A model generated the notes under the pieces. That model did no database searches. It had not been told where the DNA came from and saw only the letters and a program-made list of their open reading frames with translations. Below are positions 8,217-16,873 of a stretch of DNA of 64,000 nucleotides, piece by piece. The stretch comes from Firmicutes bacterium UBA3553 (lineage in GTDB: Bacteria; Bacillota; Clostridia; Tissierellales; Sedimentibacteraceae): NCBI GenBank assembly GCA_002381185.1, contig DFOA01000020.1, positions 280,006-344,005 of the forward strand, written 5' to 3'. Each line of letters opens with the position of its first letter. Position 1 is the stretch's first letter. Both the position numbers and the translations under genes were made by a program.

Positions 8217-9245
8217 TTAAATTATCGGGTCCACAAATAATTCAATTATTCCGCCGCAGACCATTCCATCGTCTTCTGCCTCTACACCTGTCATATCAAC
8301 CTTAACCAGTTCGCATTTTTGTCTGTCAAGCGCATTAAACGCTCTCTGCCTCAGCTCTGCCTCAACACAACCTCCGCCGATGGTTCCGATCATAGTCCCA
8401 TCCTTGCAGACAATCATTTTAGTTCCCACATCTCTCGGTGATGACCCTTTTCTTGATACAATGGTTACAACAGCTTTAGGTACATTCTTATATCTTTCGC
8501 TGAATATTACTTCTAACAGCTCATTGTCAAAAGCACTGAAGCCTGCTTTTTTATTTTTCACTTCTATTATTTCAGCCATTATTGACACAGCTATTTCAGC
8601 CGGTGTCTCTGCACCGATTTTTAATCCTATTGGCGTATAGACCTTGTCCAGTTTTTCTCTTGAAATTCCTTTGTCCTCTAAATAATCCAATACTTTTCCC
8701 ACACGCAGTCTGCTTCCAATCATTCCAATATATGCATTATCTTTATTGATTATTTTCTCAAGGCACACCTGGTCGTATCTGTGACCTCTTGTTACAATTA
8801 TAAAGAATGTGCCGCTGTCACCTTCTATCTTATCCAATGCATTTTCAAAAGGCTCGTACATAACTTTGTCGGCGCCTGCTGCTTTCGCATTATTTGTAAA
8901 TTCCATCCTGTCGTCAATAACTGTTACAGGCAAATCCAACAGGTTGCACATTTTTATAATTGCAATTGAAACATGCCCGGCACCGCATACAACTACATTG
9001 TAGCTTTGTCTTAAAAATTCTGTATATACTTTTTCGCCATCAACCGTAATTGTCTGGCTTTTTTTGTTGACAGGCACTAATTCAATTGTTTTTTCCCAGT
9101 CAATATCTCCGGTGGAATAAATTATTTCGCCGTCAGAAAGAACCATCTTAGCTCCGATTTTATTCCCTGTTAAATATGTAAATACCACATTTTCCTTGCT
9201 GTCATCCAATTGCTGTAAAATTTCATAAAATCTCATGTAACTCAC
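8217..9245 (-). CDS. XdhC/CoxI family molybdenum-hydroxylase accessory protein
   Basis: A 342-residue protein with both XdhC domains. The Rossmann (XdhC_C) domain comes first, with GAGHVS at 88-93 and VIDDR, then TRGHRYD and GMIGSR. The XdhC_CoxI domain comes last (about 255-340), with SRKGSSPRDVGTKM and GTIGGGCVEAEL. In the well-known XdhC and PucA proteins the order is the reverse. XdhC proteins deliver sulfurated molybdenum cofactor to xanthine dehydrogenase-type enzymes. No molybdenum hydroxylase gene lies in this window, so the client enzyme is elsewhere. The first 80 residues are not recognised. Confidence 0.85.
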   Translation of the reverse strand: MSYMRFYEILQQLDDSKENVVFTYLTGNKIGAKMVLSDGEIIYSTGDIDWEKTIELVPVNKKSQTITVDGEKVYTEFLRQSYNVVVCGAGHVSIAIIKMCNLLDLPVTVIDDRMEFTNNAKAAGADKVMYEPFENALDKIEGDSGTFFIIVTRGHRYDQVCLEKIINKDNAYIGMIGSRLRVGKVLDYLEDKGISREKLDKVYTPIGLKIGAETPAEIAVSIMAEIIEVKNKKAGFSAFDNELLEVIFSERYKNVPKAVVTIVSRKGSSPRDVGTKMIVCKDGTMIGTIGGGCVEAELRQRAFNALDRQKCELVKVDMTGVEAEDDGMVCGGIIELFVDPII

Positions 9246-9354
9246 CTTCCTAATCTAATATTCATCAACACAGCCTCATGTTTATTATCTTTGCGACATC
9301 GTCAAAATTTTATCTTACGGTTAAATTATATAGTTCAACTCCATTTTCGTCAAT

Positions 9355-9390
9355 CAAAAAACTTCTGTTACGGCTAACAGAAGTTTTTTA
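9355..9390. terminator. bidirectional Rho-independent terminator
   Basis: ACTTCTGTTA (9361-9370) pairs with TAACAGAAGT (9375-9384) around CGGC, with T-runs on both strands. It ends the small gene at 9405-9569. Confidence 0.8.
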
Positions 9391-9404
9391 TTTACCTTAT
9401 TTAA

Positions 9405-9569
9405 TTATCTCTGGTGCTGATGATCTATTCTGTCTTGATAATTATCGTCTTTTAATCCAAACACCGCTCTTGCGCTTTCTGCCTGAGGATTATGTGTTAT
9501 ATGCTTGGAACGGAATTTGCCGTCTTCTTTTTTATTGTTTTTGGTGCTTTTCATTTTATTGTCTGTCAT
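9405..9569 (-). CDS. small CPC_1213-like protein of unknown function
   Basis: A 54-residue, charged, soluble protein. The stretch KKEDGKFRSKHITHNPQAESARAVFGLKDDNYQDRIDH closely resembles short clostridial proteins annotated as the CPC_1213 family (from memory, not checked). It lacks a signal peptide, membrane segment or cysteine. AGGAGA lies 8 bases before the ATG at 9569; a start 18 bases further upstream lacks such a site. A terminator follows directly. Three copies of a 16-bp element lie upstream, which suggests tight regulation. Function unknown. Confidence 0.75.
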   Translation of the reverse strand: MTDNKMKSTKNNKKEDGKFRSKHITHNPQAESARAVFGLKDDNYQDRIDHQHQR

Positions 9570-9614
9570 ATAAAATCTCCTATGCAATTGCTGCTATTAA
9601 AATAAAAGTGTTTA

Positions 9615-9684
9615 TTGTTCTATGTGATGTTACTTTTTTAATGTTCTATGTCGTATATGTGCTTTGTAATGTTCTATGTCGTAT
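9615..9684. repeat. three direct repeats upstream of the small CPC_1213-like gene
   Basis: ATGTTCTATGTCGTAT occurs at 9641-9656 and 9669-9684, and a weaker copy (TTGTTCTATGTGATGT) at 9615-9630. The spacing is 26 and 28 bases. They lie 46-115 bases before the minus-strand start codon and are candidate protein-binding sites. Confidence 0.6.
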
Positions 9685-9880
9685 TGATTTTTTAATTCAC
9701 TTTTATTTCTTTTTGTAATCTTATTTTTACCTGAATCTAATTTTTGATACATATATCAATTTTCCAATGAATTAATTTTTTAACTGTTATTTTAACAGCA
9801 AAATGAAAATTTACCTAAACAAATAATTAAAAAATTAATTTTGAAAAAATAAAATTTGAATTTATTATTAAATGTAATCA

Positions 9881-11044
9881 TTAGAATGCTGACTTGAAAA
9901 TATTCAAAATATCCTTCTCATTGAGCGGCTTAAAATTTCCTACCTCACCAAATCTGGCTGCCTGTCTTGCCAGCAGCTCAAGCTTATCTTCTTCTATGCC
10001 TGCTTCGCCGAGCGTCGCCGGTATTCCTAAAGAAATAAAATAATCTCTTGTCATTTCAATAGATTCATATGCAATTTTGTATTTTTCATGATTTTCATCA
10101 ATACCCCAGACATTAACACCATATTCCACAAAGTTTTGCAATGTGCTGTCATCTAATACATACTTCATCCAATGAGGTGTTAAAATTGCAAGGCCTACTC
10201 CATGAGTTATGTCGTAAAAAGCACTTAATTCATGTTCCATTGGATGAACGCTCCATTCGGAATTTTTGCCATATGCCAAAAGGTTATTAATAGCCAGGCT
10301 TGATGCCCACATTAAATTTGCTCTCGCTTCATAGTTTTCAGGTTCTTCAATTGCAATTTTCCCATACTTTATGCAGGTCTTAAGTATTGCTTCGGCTAAT
10401 CTGTTCTGGATATACGCACCTTCTGTTTTCTGAAAATATTCTTCAAAAACATGGCTCATTATATCTGCTGTTCCCGCCGCAGTTTGATTTTTAGGAACTG
10501 AAAATGTGTATGTTGGATCAAGTATGGAAAACCTTGGCGCCATGTCCGGATGGCCGGTTCCGAGCTTTTCTTTAGTTCTCATATTGGATATAACAGCTCC
10601 AGCATCCATTTCGGAACCTGTGGCCGAAAGGGTCAATATTGCAGCTATAGGCATAACCTTTTGAATTTTTGAAGAATCCTTTACTATTTCCCACGGACAT
10701 CCGTCATAATAGCGGGCGGCAGCAATAACCTTTGCGCAGTCTATGGAGCTTCCCCCTCCCACAGCCAGTACAATATCAATATTATTTTCCTTGCAGATAT
10801 CTGCACCCTTCTTGACTGTATCCACCCTGGGATTAGGCTCCACCCCTGGAAGCTCCCAGTATTTTATAGAACTTTCATTAAAGATATTTATTACTTTGTC
10901 ATATATACCGTTTCTTTTAATGCTTCCTCCTCCATAAACCAAAAGAACCCTTGATCCGTATTTTTTTAGCTGTTCGCCTAATACATCAATTTTATCCTTT
11001 CCAAAAAATATTTCCGTAGGAATGGAATAATCAAAATTTAACAT
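9881..11044 (-). CDS. iron-containing alcohol dehydrogenase, NAD(P)H-dependent butanol dehydrogenase type
   Basis: A 387-residue group III alcohol dehydrogenase. The nucleotide-binding half carries VYGGGSIKRNGIYD and AVGGGSSIDCAKVIA (about 93-107). The metal-binding half carries GTADIMSHVFEEYF and HPMEHELSAFYDITHGVGLAIL, which supply the Asp and His ligands. The protein resembles clostridial butanol dehydrogenases (BdhA/BdhB, YqhD-like) in length and in its N-terminus (NFDYSIPTEIFFGK). It likely reduces aldehydes to alcohols with NAD(P)H during fermentation. A well-spaced AAGGAGG precedes the ATG. The gene appears monocistronic. Confidence 0.9.
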   Translation of the reverse strand: MLNFDYSIPTEIFFGKDKIDVLGEQLKKYGSRVLLVYGGGSIKRNGIYDKVINIFNESSIKYWELPGVEPNPRVDTVKKGADICKENNIDIVLAVGGGSSIDCAKVIAAARYYDGCPWEIVKDSSKIQKVMPIAAILTLSATGSEMDAGAVISNMRTKEKLGTGHPDMAPRFSILDPTYTFSVPKNQTAAGTADIMSHVFEEYFQKTEGAYIQNRLAEAILKTCIKYGKIAIEEPENYEARANLMWASSLAINNLLAYGKNSEWSVHPMEHELSAFYDITHGVGLAILTPHWMKYVLDDSTLQNFVEYGVNVWGIDENHEKYKIAYESIEMTRDYFISLGIPATLGEAGIEEDKLELLARQAARFGEVGNFKPLNEKDILNIFKSAF

Positions 11045-11121
11045 ATCTGCCTCCTTTTCATTTTTTATTTAGATTTGCCGATTTATTAATTATTATCCTA
11101 AATTTAAAGCGTGATTTATTA

Positions 11122-11616
11122 TTAGGATTCTACTTCAATCAGTGATACTTTCACCCATAATTTCAATATGTCTGTAAGCACTAGCTTATTGACGGTCAAT
11201 TGATACTCTGCTCCGTCAAATTTTAATATCCTTTTATCTATGACCTGTAAAAGAATATCTGCATCAAGTCCTTTTATCTCCTTGCCCAAAGAAGACCTGA
11301 ACTTTTCTTTAATTGCTTTTTCAATTTCCATATTATCGATTTGATCAATCTGGACTTCACTTAAATCTCCAAATTCTAATATCACCTCTATATCCTTAAG
11401 GACAATATTTGAATTATTAATTGATTTTTCAAGTGCAGCAAGCTTCTCATCCTTGTCAGTTATTGTATTTTCCAAATATGTTATTCTTTCATAAAACGAA
11501 TCCATTCTGTAGCTGATCAGCATGCTGATAGATACTGCACCAATAATCGAACCCCACAGCAAGCCTGTTATGAAACATATGATAAACGGATAGACTATCT
11601 TTCTCATTTTCCCCAT
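11122..11616 (-). CDS. YtrI-like sporulation membrane protein
   Basis: A 164-residue protein with a single N-terminal membrane segment (VYPFIICFITGLLWGSIIGAVSISMLI), a short coiled coil (about 45-70, YERITYLENTITDKDEKLAALEKSI) and an extracytoplasmic C-terminal domain. Similarity to Bacillus YtrI is inferred mainly from size, topology and position directly after ytrH, with which it overlaps or abuts. I choose ATG 11616 because AAAGGTG lies at a suitable distance; a GTG at 11628 is the alternative and would overlap ytrH by 25 bases. In Bacillus, ytrH-ytrI are expressed in the mother cell or forespore under sporulation sigma factors. Confidence 0.7.
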   Translation of the reverse strand: MGKMRKIVYPFIICFITGLLWGSIIGAVSISMLISYRMDSFYERITYLENTITDKDEKLAALEKSINNSNIVLKDIEVILEFGDLSEVQIDQIDNMEIEKAIKEKFRSSLGKEIKGLDADILLQVIDKRILKFDGAEYQLTVNKLVLTDILKLWVKVSLIEVES

Positions 11617-11942
11617 ATGACACCGCACCTTTGAAGAAGTCTGATGAATTCATATCCCATATTTGCGCCGGTCAGGGAAATTAAAATATATAGCGCCTGT
11701 TTGATTAAAGTTTTTATTTCTCCCTCAAAAATACCCTTTTCTATAACTGCGAAGGATGAAAATGTCCCTCCCAGAGATGCTGCAATCGCCCATATTTTTA
11801 TGGAATTAGCAACTTCCAGCATAACTTTGCAAGGCGGATTGTTGGTTATTATTGCTCCTAATCCTGAAAACAAACTTGCTCCGATAACCACTCCGAATGC
11901 TATTAAAAAGTTTTGAATTACACTGGTATAAAAAGAAGACAT
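11604..11942 (-). CDS. ytrH: YtrH family sporulation protein
   Basis: A 112-residue membrane protein with three likely membrane segments and the conserved YtrH features NFLIAFGVVIGASLFSGLGAIITNNPPC and WAIAASLGGTFSSFAVIEKGIFEGE. It is required for efficient sporulation in Bacillus. It is the first gene of a two-gene unit with the YtrI-like gene. Its presence marks the organism as a spore former. Confidence 0.88.
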   Translation of the reverse strand: MSSFYTSVIQNFLIAFGVVIGASLFSGLGAIITNNPPCKVMLEVANSIKIWAIAASLGGTFSSFAVIEKGIFEGEIKTLIKQALYILISLTGANMGYEFIRLLQRCGVIWGK

Positions 11943-12001
11943 CTCATCACCAAACCTTTCTTTTTACAAGGTATGAACAATAAAATGTCTTTATGATTAT
12001 A

Positions 12002-13999
12002 TTATATTTGTTCTTTAATTAATCCTATTCTATATGCATCCAAAAGCATTTGCAAATCTTTGATTTGTTCCTTAAGCTGCTCTCCGTTGTCTGTATCTCC
12101 TACTCTTTTTCTTTCTACCTCTTTTTCTAAAACTATAGTTGTTGAGTGAATATCTTTTTCTTCTTCAATAGCTTTTTGGGCAGATTCAAAAGGATCATGT
12201 GATACCAATATAAGTCCGTAGGAATTGTATATGAGAGTATATCCCGCAATTCCGGTTGTACCCTGATAAGCTCTTGAAAACCCACCATCTATAACTAAAA
12301 GCTTACCATTAGCCTTTATGGGGCTTTCTCCATTTTTGCTTTTAACAGGTACATGACCGTTTATGATGTGGGAAGTTTCTGGATTCAGGCCAAATTCCTC
12401 AAATATTAAATTGCACATATATTCACTGTCTTCAAGCTTAAAATACGGGCTTTTCTTCTCTTTGTGAGTTTCCTTATCATCGATAAAATATCTTTCAAAG
12501 GTGGTCATCTTATCCTTGCCAAACAAAGGAGAGTCAGGTCCGGTCCACAAATACCAGGTAATATCCATACCATAAAGCTTCCCTTCAGGATTGTTTTTAT
12601 GGAAATACCCTTCTCTGACTAAAATTTCAAGCCTGTCAAAATATGCTTTGCCGCTGTATTCTTTTCCTGACGAACCTATTTTAACTTTTTTAAATGTACC
12701 ATCTTCATTAACAGGAATTCCTCCATGGTAAAGAAGATTTGAATTGACTTTCAAATACATGCTCCCGTTTGACAATAAAAATCTTATGTGCTTCTGAAGT
12801 TTTTCACTGTTTAAAAAAGAAGACTTCAGTTTTTCGATAACATCTCTTTCTTCTTTAGTCAAAGCATAAGGATTTTTGGGATCTATAGTTGGGAAGTTAT
12901 TGTCATTTAGCTTGTATGTCCTGCCATACCAGTCAATGGTTTCTTCCTTATAATTTATTTTATTCAATAAAAGTCTGTCTTCCATATTAAAATGTGGACG
13001 TCTTTTAATTAATTCACCTTCTAATTTAAATTGTATTATTGAAATAGCCTTGTGCATCTTTGCAATAAGCCTTAAATCATTTTCATTATATACAATGTCT
13101 CCTTCAATCTTTGGTTTAAATTGTATGCAGTCATCGTCGCCATAAAACTCCAGCGCAAATGTAGCAAGCGGCAGCATATTTATTCCGTAGCCGTCCTCAA
13201 TGGTATCTAAATTTGCATATCTTGTGCAGATTCGTATTACTGTTGCTATACATGCCTCACTGCCGGCAGCAGCACCCATCCACAGCACATCATGATTTCC
13301 CCATTGAATATCCACAGAATGATAGTTCATAAGTGTATCCATTACCTTATCGGCACCCGGTCCTCTGTCAAATATGTCTCCCACAATATGAAGTCTGTCT
13401 ATGACAAGTCTTTGAATAAGCTTAGACATTGCAATGATAAATTCATCAGCCCTGCCAACCCTGATAATAGAGTTAATTATCTCGCTGTAATATTCCTCCT
13501 TGTCAAATTCCTCAGGGCCCTTGTGCATCAGCTCTTCAATTATGTACGCAAATTCCGGAGGCAGTGCCTTTCTCACCTTCATGCGCGTATATTTAAAAGC
13601 TGCTTTTCTGCTTACAACAATAAGCCTGTAAATTGTGATTTTGTACCATTCATCAATATTTTCTTCCTGCTTATGAATTATTTCCAGCTTCTGCTCAGGA
13701 TAATAAATTAATGCAGCAAGGCTTTTAATATCTCTTTCGCTCATAATATCGCCAAAAACTTCTGTTATTTTCCGCTTGATATTTCCCGAGCCGTTCTTAA
13801 GAACATGATTGAAAGATTCATACTCACCATGAATATCAGACATAAAATGTTCTGTACCCTTTGGAAGGTTTAATATTGCCTGCAAGTTGATTATTTCAGT
13901 ACAGCAGGAAGCAATGGTTGGGAACTGCTTTGATAAAAGCTTTATATAACGCAATTCATCGTTTAAATCCTGGACTGCGTCTTCAATTGAATACTGCAT
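12002..13999 (-). CDS. fbp: fructose-1,6-bisphosphatase, class III (Firmicutes type)
   Basis: A 665-residue enzyme, close to the usual length of class III FBPases. The metallophosphatase core shows SDIHGEYESF near residue 55, GDIFDRGPGAD and GNHDVLWMGAA near 205-245, and a late INGHVPVKSKNGE plus DGGFSRAYQG. It hydrolyses fructose 1,6-bisphosphate to fructose 6-phosphate in gluconeogenesis. The gene appears to be transcribed alone: 142 bases separate it from the next upstream gene and 59 from ytrH downstream. The start ATG has AAGGAGAG 6 bases before it. Confidence 0.95.
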   Translation of the reverse strand: MQYSIEDAVQDLNDELRYIKLLSKQFPTIASCCTEIINLQAILNLPKGTEHFMSDIHGEYESFNHVLKNGSGNIKRKITEVFGDIMSERDIKSLAALIYYPEQKLEIIHKQEENIDEWYKITIYRLIVVSRKAAFKYTRMKVRKALPPEFAYIIEELMHKGPEEFDKEEYYSEIINSIIRVGRADEFIIAMSKLIQRLVIDRLHIVGDIFDRGPGADKVMDTLMNYHSVDIQWGNHDVLWMGAAAGSEACIATVIRICTRYANLDTIEDGYGINMLPLATFALEFYGDDDCIQFKPKIEGDIVYNENDLRLIAKMHKAISIIQFKLEGELIKRRPHFNMEDRLLLNKINYKEETIDWYGRTYKLNDNNFPTIDPKNPYALTKEERDVIEKLKSSFLNSEKLQKHIRFLLSNGSMYLKVNSNLLYHGGIPVNEDGTFKKVKIGSSGKEYSGKAYFDRLEILVREGYFHKNNPEGKLYGMDITWYLWTGPDSPLFGKDKMTTFERYFIDDKETHKEKKSPYFKLEDSEYMCNLIFEEFGLNPETSHIINGHVPVKSKNGESPIKANGKLLVIDGGFSRAYQGTTGIAGYTLIYNSYGLILVSHDPFESAQKAIEEEKDIHSTTIVLEKEVERKRVGDTDNGEQLKEQIKDLQMLLDAYRIGLIKEQI

Positions 14000-14141
14000 G
14001 ACACTCTCCTTAATCAGATATTCTCCATTAATGGATTATCGTTCATAATAATACTATACCATAAATGTTGTTCAAATACAATTAGTATAGCATATTTAAA
14101 GGTTTAAAATTACTTATGCATTATATCGTTAATGAAATTCA

Positions 14142-16592
14142 TTACAAGTATTTTGCTGTTACACTACTGCTTATCTCAGCTAATTCTCTTGGAGTTCCCG
14201 TAAAAATAACATGCCCTCCTTTTTCACCTCCGTCTGGACCGAGATCAATAATCCAATCGCTGTTTTTGATAATCTGTTGATTATGCTCAACCACCACCAC
14301 AGTATTTCCGGCATCCACCAGACGGTTAATAAGTACGATAAAATGCTCAACGTCTTTTGGATGCAAGCCTGTTGTTGGCTCGTCTAACAAATATAAATTC
14401 GTTATCCCTGTACGGGTTCCAATTAGCTCTTTAGAGAGTTTAAGCCGTTGTCCCTCGCCGCCGGACAAGGTAGTCAGAGTCTGTCCAAGCTCCAAATATC
14501 CAAGCCCCACATCTTGAAGCAACTTCAAAATTCTTATCACCTTTTTATGCTTTTTGAAAAATTCAATCGCTTCTTCAACAGACATTTTCAAAACATCTTT
14601 TATTGAAAGACTTTCATATCTTGCGGAAAGGACATCATTGTTAAACTGGTTTCCGCTGCAAACGGGGCATGTAACTTCAATATTGGAAAAAAACAGCATA
14701 TTACTGTCAATATAGCCCAACCCTTCACAGTTTTTACATCTGCCGCCGGGCGTATTAAAAGAAAAGTGCTTTGCGGTCAGCCCTGCTTTTTTTGCGTCAT
14801 CTGTTTTCGCAAAGATGTTTCTTATTTCAGAATGCACCTCCGAATATGTCGCTACATTAGACCGCTTCATCTTCGTGATTGCTGATTGCTCGATTTCAAC
14901 CACTTTTGAAAATATTTCAAGTCCAAATACGCTATTGTGCTTTGAATTAGAATTTCCTTTTGCCAGTATTTCAAATACCAAAGTTGACTTTCCGGAACCG
15001 GATGGCCCGGTAATAGTCGTAAGGCATCCAACAGGAATATCAACGCTTATATTCTTTAAATTAAACTTGTCAGCATTTTTTATATGAATTGCCCTTCCGG
15101 TTCCTTTTCTGAAAGCAGTCTTACCTGGGTGTGGATTTCGTAGATATTCGCCCGTTGCAGAAAGCGGATGACGTTTTATTTCTGCAAGTGTTCCCGCAGA
15201 TACAATTTCACCGCCATATTTCCCTGAGCCGGGTCCAATGTCCACAATATAGTCGGCGGCGGTCATTATATCAACATCATGTTCGATAACAAGCACAGTA
15301 TTTTCCAAATCCCTCAGTTTTTGAAGAATTGTTACTAATCCTGCCGTGTCTTTTGGATGAAGCCCTATTGTCGGTTCATCCAAAATGTAGATTATGCCGG
15401 ACAAATCCGAATCCAGAACTGCCGCAAGCCGTAACCGTTGCAGTTCTCCTCCCGACAAAGTGACAGTTTGCCGGTCAAGAGAAAGATATCCAAGCCCTAC
15501 GTTTATAAATCTTTTGAGTTTCGTTTCTATATCAAGCAAATAAGCCCTTACTAAATTGTATTGCTTTTCTGATAGCGAAGTCTCCAGTTCTTCAATCCAG
15601 TTACATACTTTTTCTAACGAATAATTTGAGACTTCCGGCAAACGTGTTCCGTTCACAGTAACACTGCGGCTCAGTTCGCATAGACGTTCACCATTGCAGC
15701 TTGGGCACGCTACAGTGTCAAAATACCGGCCTAATTGACTTGTATCTCCCTCCTTCTCTGACAGCCTGCGCCACAATATGGGGAACGCACCTTCAAATCT
15801 GCCCGAAGCAACAGTTTTAGGTGGACTGATATTTGAGAAAGAACCTTTTACATTCTCGCACTCAATGCCTTCATACAAAATGGCTTTCTGTATCTCGCTA
15901 AATTTCTCAACAGGCGTATTCGGCATGATGGGAATGCCATAATGCTTCAAGGCTGCATAAAACGCAGAGGTTTGATATTCACCATATTTCTGCTCCCAAT
16001 ACTGTATAGCCCCCTCTTCCAAAGACAGATTTTCATTTACAACATTGCTTTTATTAATCCCATGGATTTTCCCCAATCCCTCACATTTCGGGCAAGCCCC
16101 TTCCTTTGTATTGAAGGAAAGCCCGGTGCGAGTAATTTTATCCATTCTCTTGCCACACTCGCAGCAGTACATATAAACGTAAAAATCATTGCCTATTTTT
16201 TCCGTTTCCTCCTTGCAATCTGCGGAACAAATGGCTTTACCACAATGCGGGCATGTACGCACGCTCAGCTTTTCATATATCATGCGTAAATCAGTATAAA
16301 TATCTGTCATTGTTCCCACAGTTGAGCGGGGATTTTTATTGACATCGGTTTGCGAGATTATAATAGCGGGTGAAACACCCTGTATGCGCTCTACTTTCGG
16401 TTTGTGAATACCTTGATACGACATGGACTCCAAGTATTGTCTTTGGCATTCATTGTAGAGTACATCAACAAGTAATGTCGATTTGCCGGAACCTGAAAGT
16501 CCGGTGAACACGACCAGCTTATTTTTTGGTATTTCCAATGAAATGTTTTTAAGGTTGCCTTCACCGGCTCTTATAATTTTAATATTTGACAT
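14142..16592 (-). CDS. UvrA-like ABC ATPase, short (class II) paralogue
   Basis: An 816-residue UvrA-type protein with two ABC modules: Walker A GLSGSGKST and signature LSGGELQR in the first, GPSGSGKST and LSGGEGQR in the second. Zinc-binding cysteine clusters (CPHCGKAICSADC, CPKCEGLG, CKNCEGLG, CPVCSG) are present. Standard UvrA is about 940 residues; the missing length fits the short class that lacks the UvrB-binding and part of the insertion domain. Such paralogues are linked to resistance to DNA-binding drugs rather than general excision repair. ATG 16592 has AAGGAGG 7 bases upstream. Its GC content looks higher than its neighbours, hinting at transfer. Confidence 0.85.
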   Translation of the reverse strand: MSNIKIIRAGEGNLKNISLEIPKNKLVVFTGLSGSGKSTLLVDVLYNECQRQYLESMSYQGIHKPKVERIQGVSPAIIISQTDVNKNPRSTVGTMTDIYTDLRMIYEKLSVRTCPHCGKAICSADCKEETEKIGNDFYVYMYCCECGKRMDKITRTGLSFNTKEGACPKCEGLGKIHGINKSNVVNENLSLEEGAIQYWEQKYGEYQTSAFYAALKHYGIPIMPNTPVEKFSEIQKAILYEGIECENVKGSFSNISPPKTVASGRFEGAFPILWRRLSEKEGDTSQLGRYFDTVACPSCNGERLCELSRSVTVNGTRLPEVSNYSLEKVCNWIEELETSLSEKQYNLVRAYLLDIETKLKRFINVGLGYLSLDRQTVTLSGGELQRLRLAAVLDSDLSGIIYILDEPTIGLHPKDTAGLVTILQKLRDLENTVLVIEHDVDIMTAADYIVDIGPGSGKYGGEIVSAGTLAEIKRHPLSATGEYLRNPHPGKTAFRKGTGRAIHIKNADKFNLKNISVDIPVGCLTTITGPSGSGKSTLVFEILAKGNSNSKHNSVFGLEIFSKVVEIEQSAITKMKRSNVATYSEVHSEIRNIFAKTDDAKKAGLTAKHFSFNTPGGRCKNCEGLGYIDSNMLFFSNIEVTCPVCSGNQFNNDVLSARYESLSIKDVLKMSVEEAIEFFKKHKKVIRILKLLQDVGLGYLELGQTLTTLSGGEGQRLKLSKELIGTRTGITNLYLLDEPTTGLHPKDVEHFIVLINRLVDAGNTVVVVEHNQQIIKNSDWIIDLGPDGGEKGGHVIFTGTPRELAEISSSVTAKYL

Positions 16593-16634
16593 GCAAAACC
16601 TCCTTGCAAAGTGCTGTTCTAATAATATTATATA

Positions 16635-16741
16635 ACATTGGTGCAATTAGCAAACTTTTTATCAATTTATGCTGCGAAATTAGTGTTTACCTTAATAAAA
16701 CATTATATATATAGTATAATGTTTTATGTACATTGGTGTAA
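16635..16741. promoter_or_regulatory. palindrome and direct repeats in the control region of the UvrA-like gene
   Basis: AAAACATTATA (16697-16707) and TATAATGTTTT (16715-16725) are perfect 11-bp inverted arms with a 7-base spacer; each arm holds a TATAAT-like box. Flanking it, ACATTGGTGCAA (16635-16646) and ACATTGGTGTAA (16730-16741) are near-identical direct repeats 95 bases apart. This looks like an operator overlapping a promoter. Confidence 0.55.
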
Positions 16742-16817
16742 GCAGAAAAAACAATATCAAAGATAGAATTCAACCAGTAAATTTGTCGTCAAGCTGTTGT
16801 CCATGCCAGGCGCACTA

Positions 16818-16852
16818 AAAATAGGAAATCATAATACCTGATTTCCTATTTT
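16818..16852 (-). terminator. Rho-independent terminator at the end of the acetoin operon
   Basis: AAAATAGGAAATCA (16818-16831) pairs perfectly with TGATTTCCTATTTT (16839-16852). It lies 22 bases after the acoL stop and has a T-run on the minus strand. Confidence 0.8.
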
Positions 16853-16873
16853 CACTCGTCCAAAAACCTTCAA

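Noticed and set aside
9278..9718. 146-codon plus-strand frame over the small CPC_1213-like gene
   Set aside because: It runs through a terminator and the repeats and is opposite a better supported gene.
13292..13711. 139-codon plus-strand frame inside fbp
   Set aside because: Shadow of the conserved phosphatase gene on the other strand.
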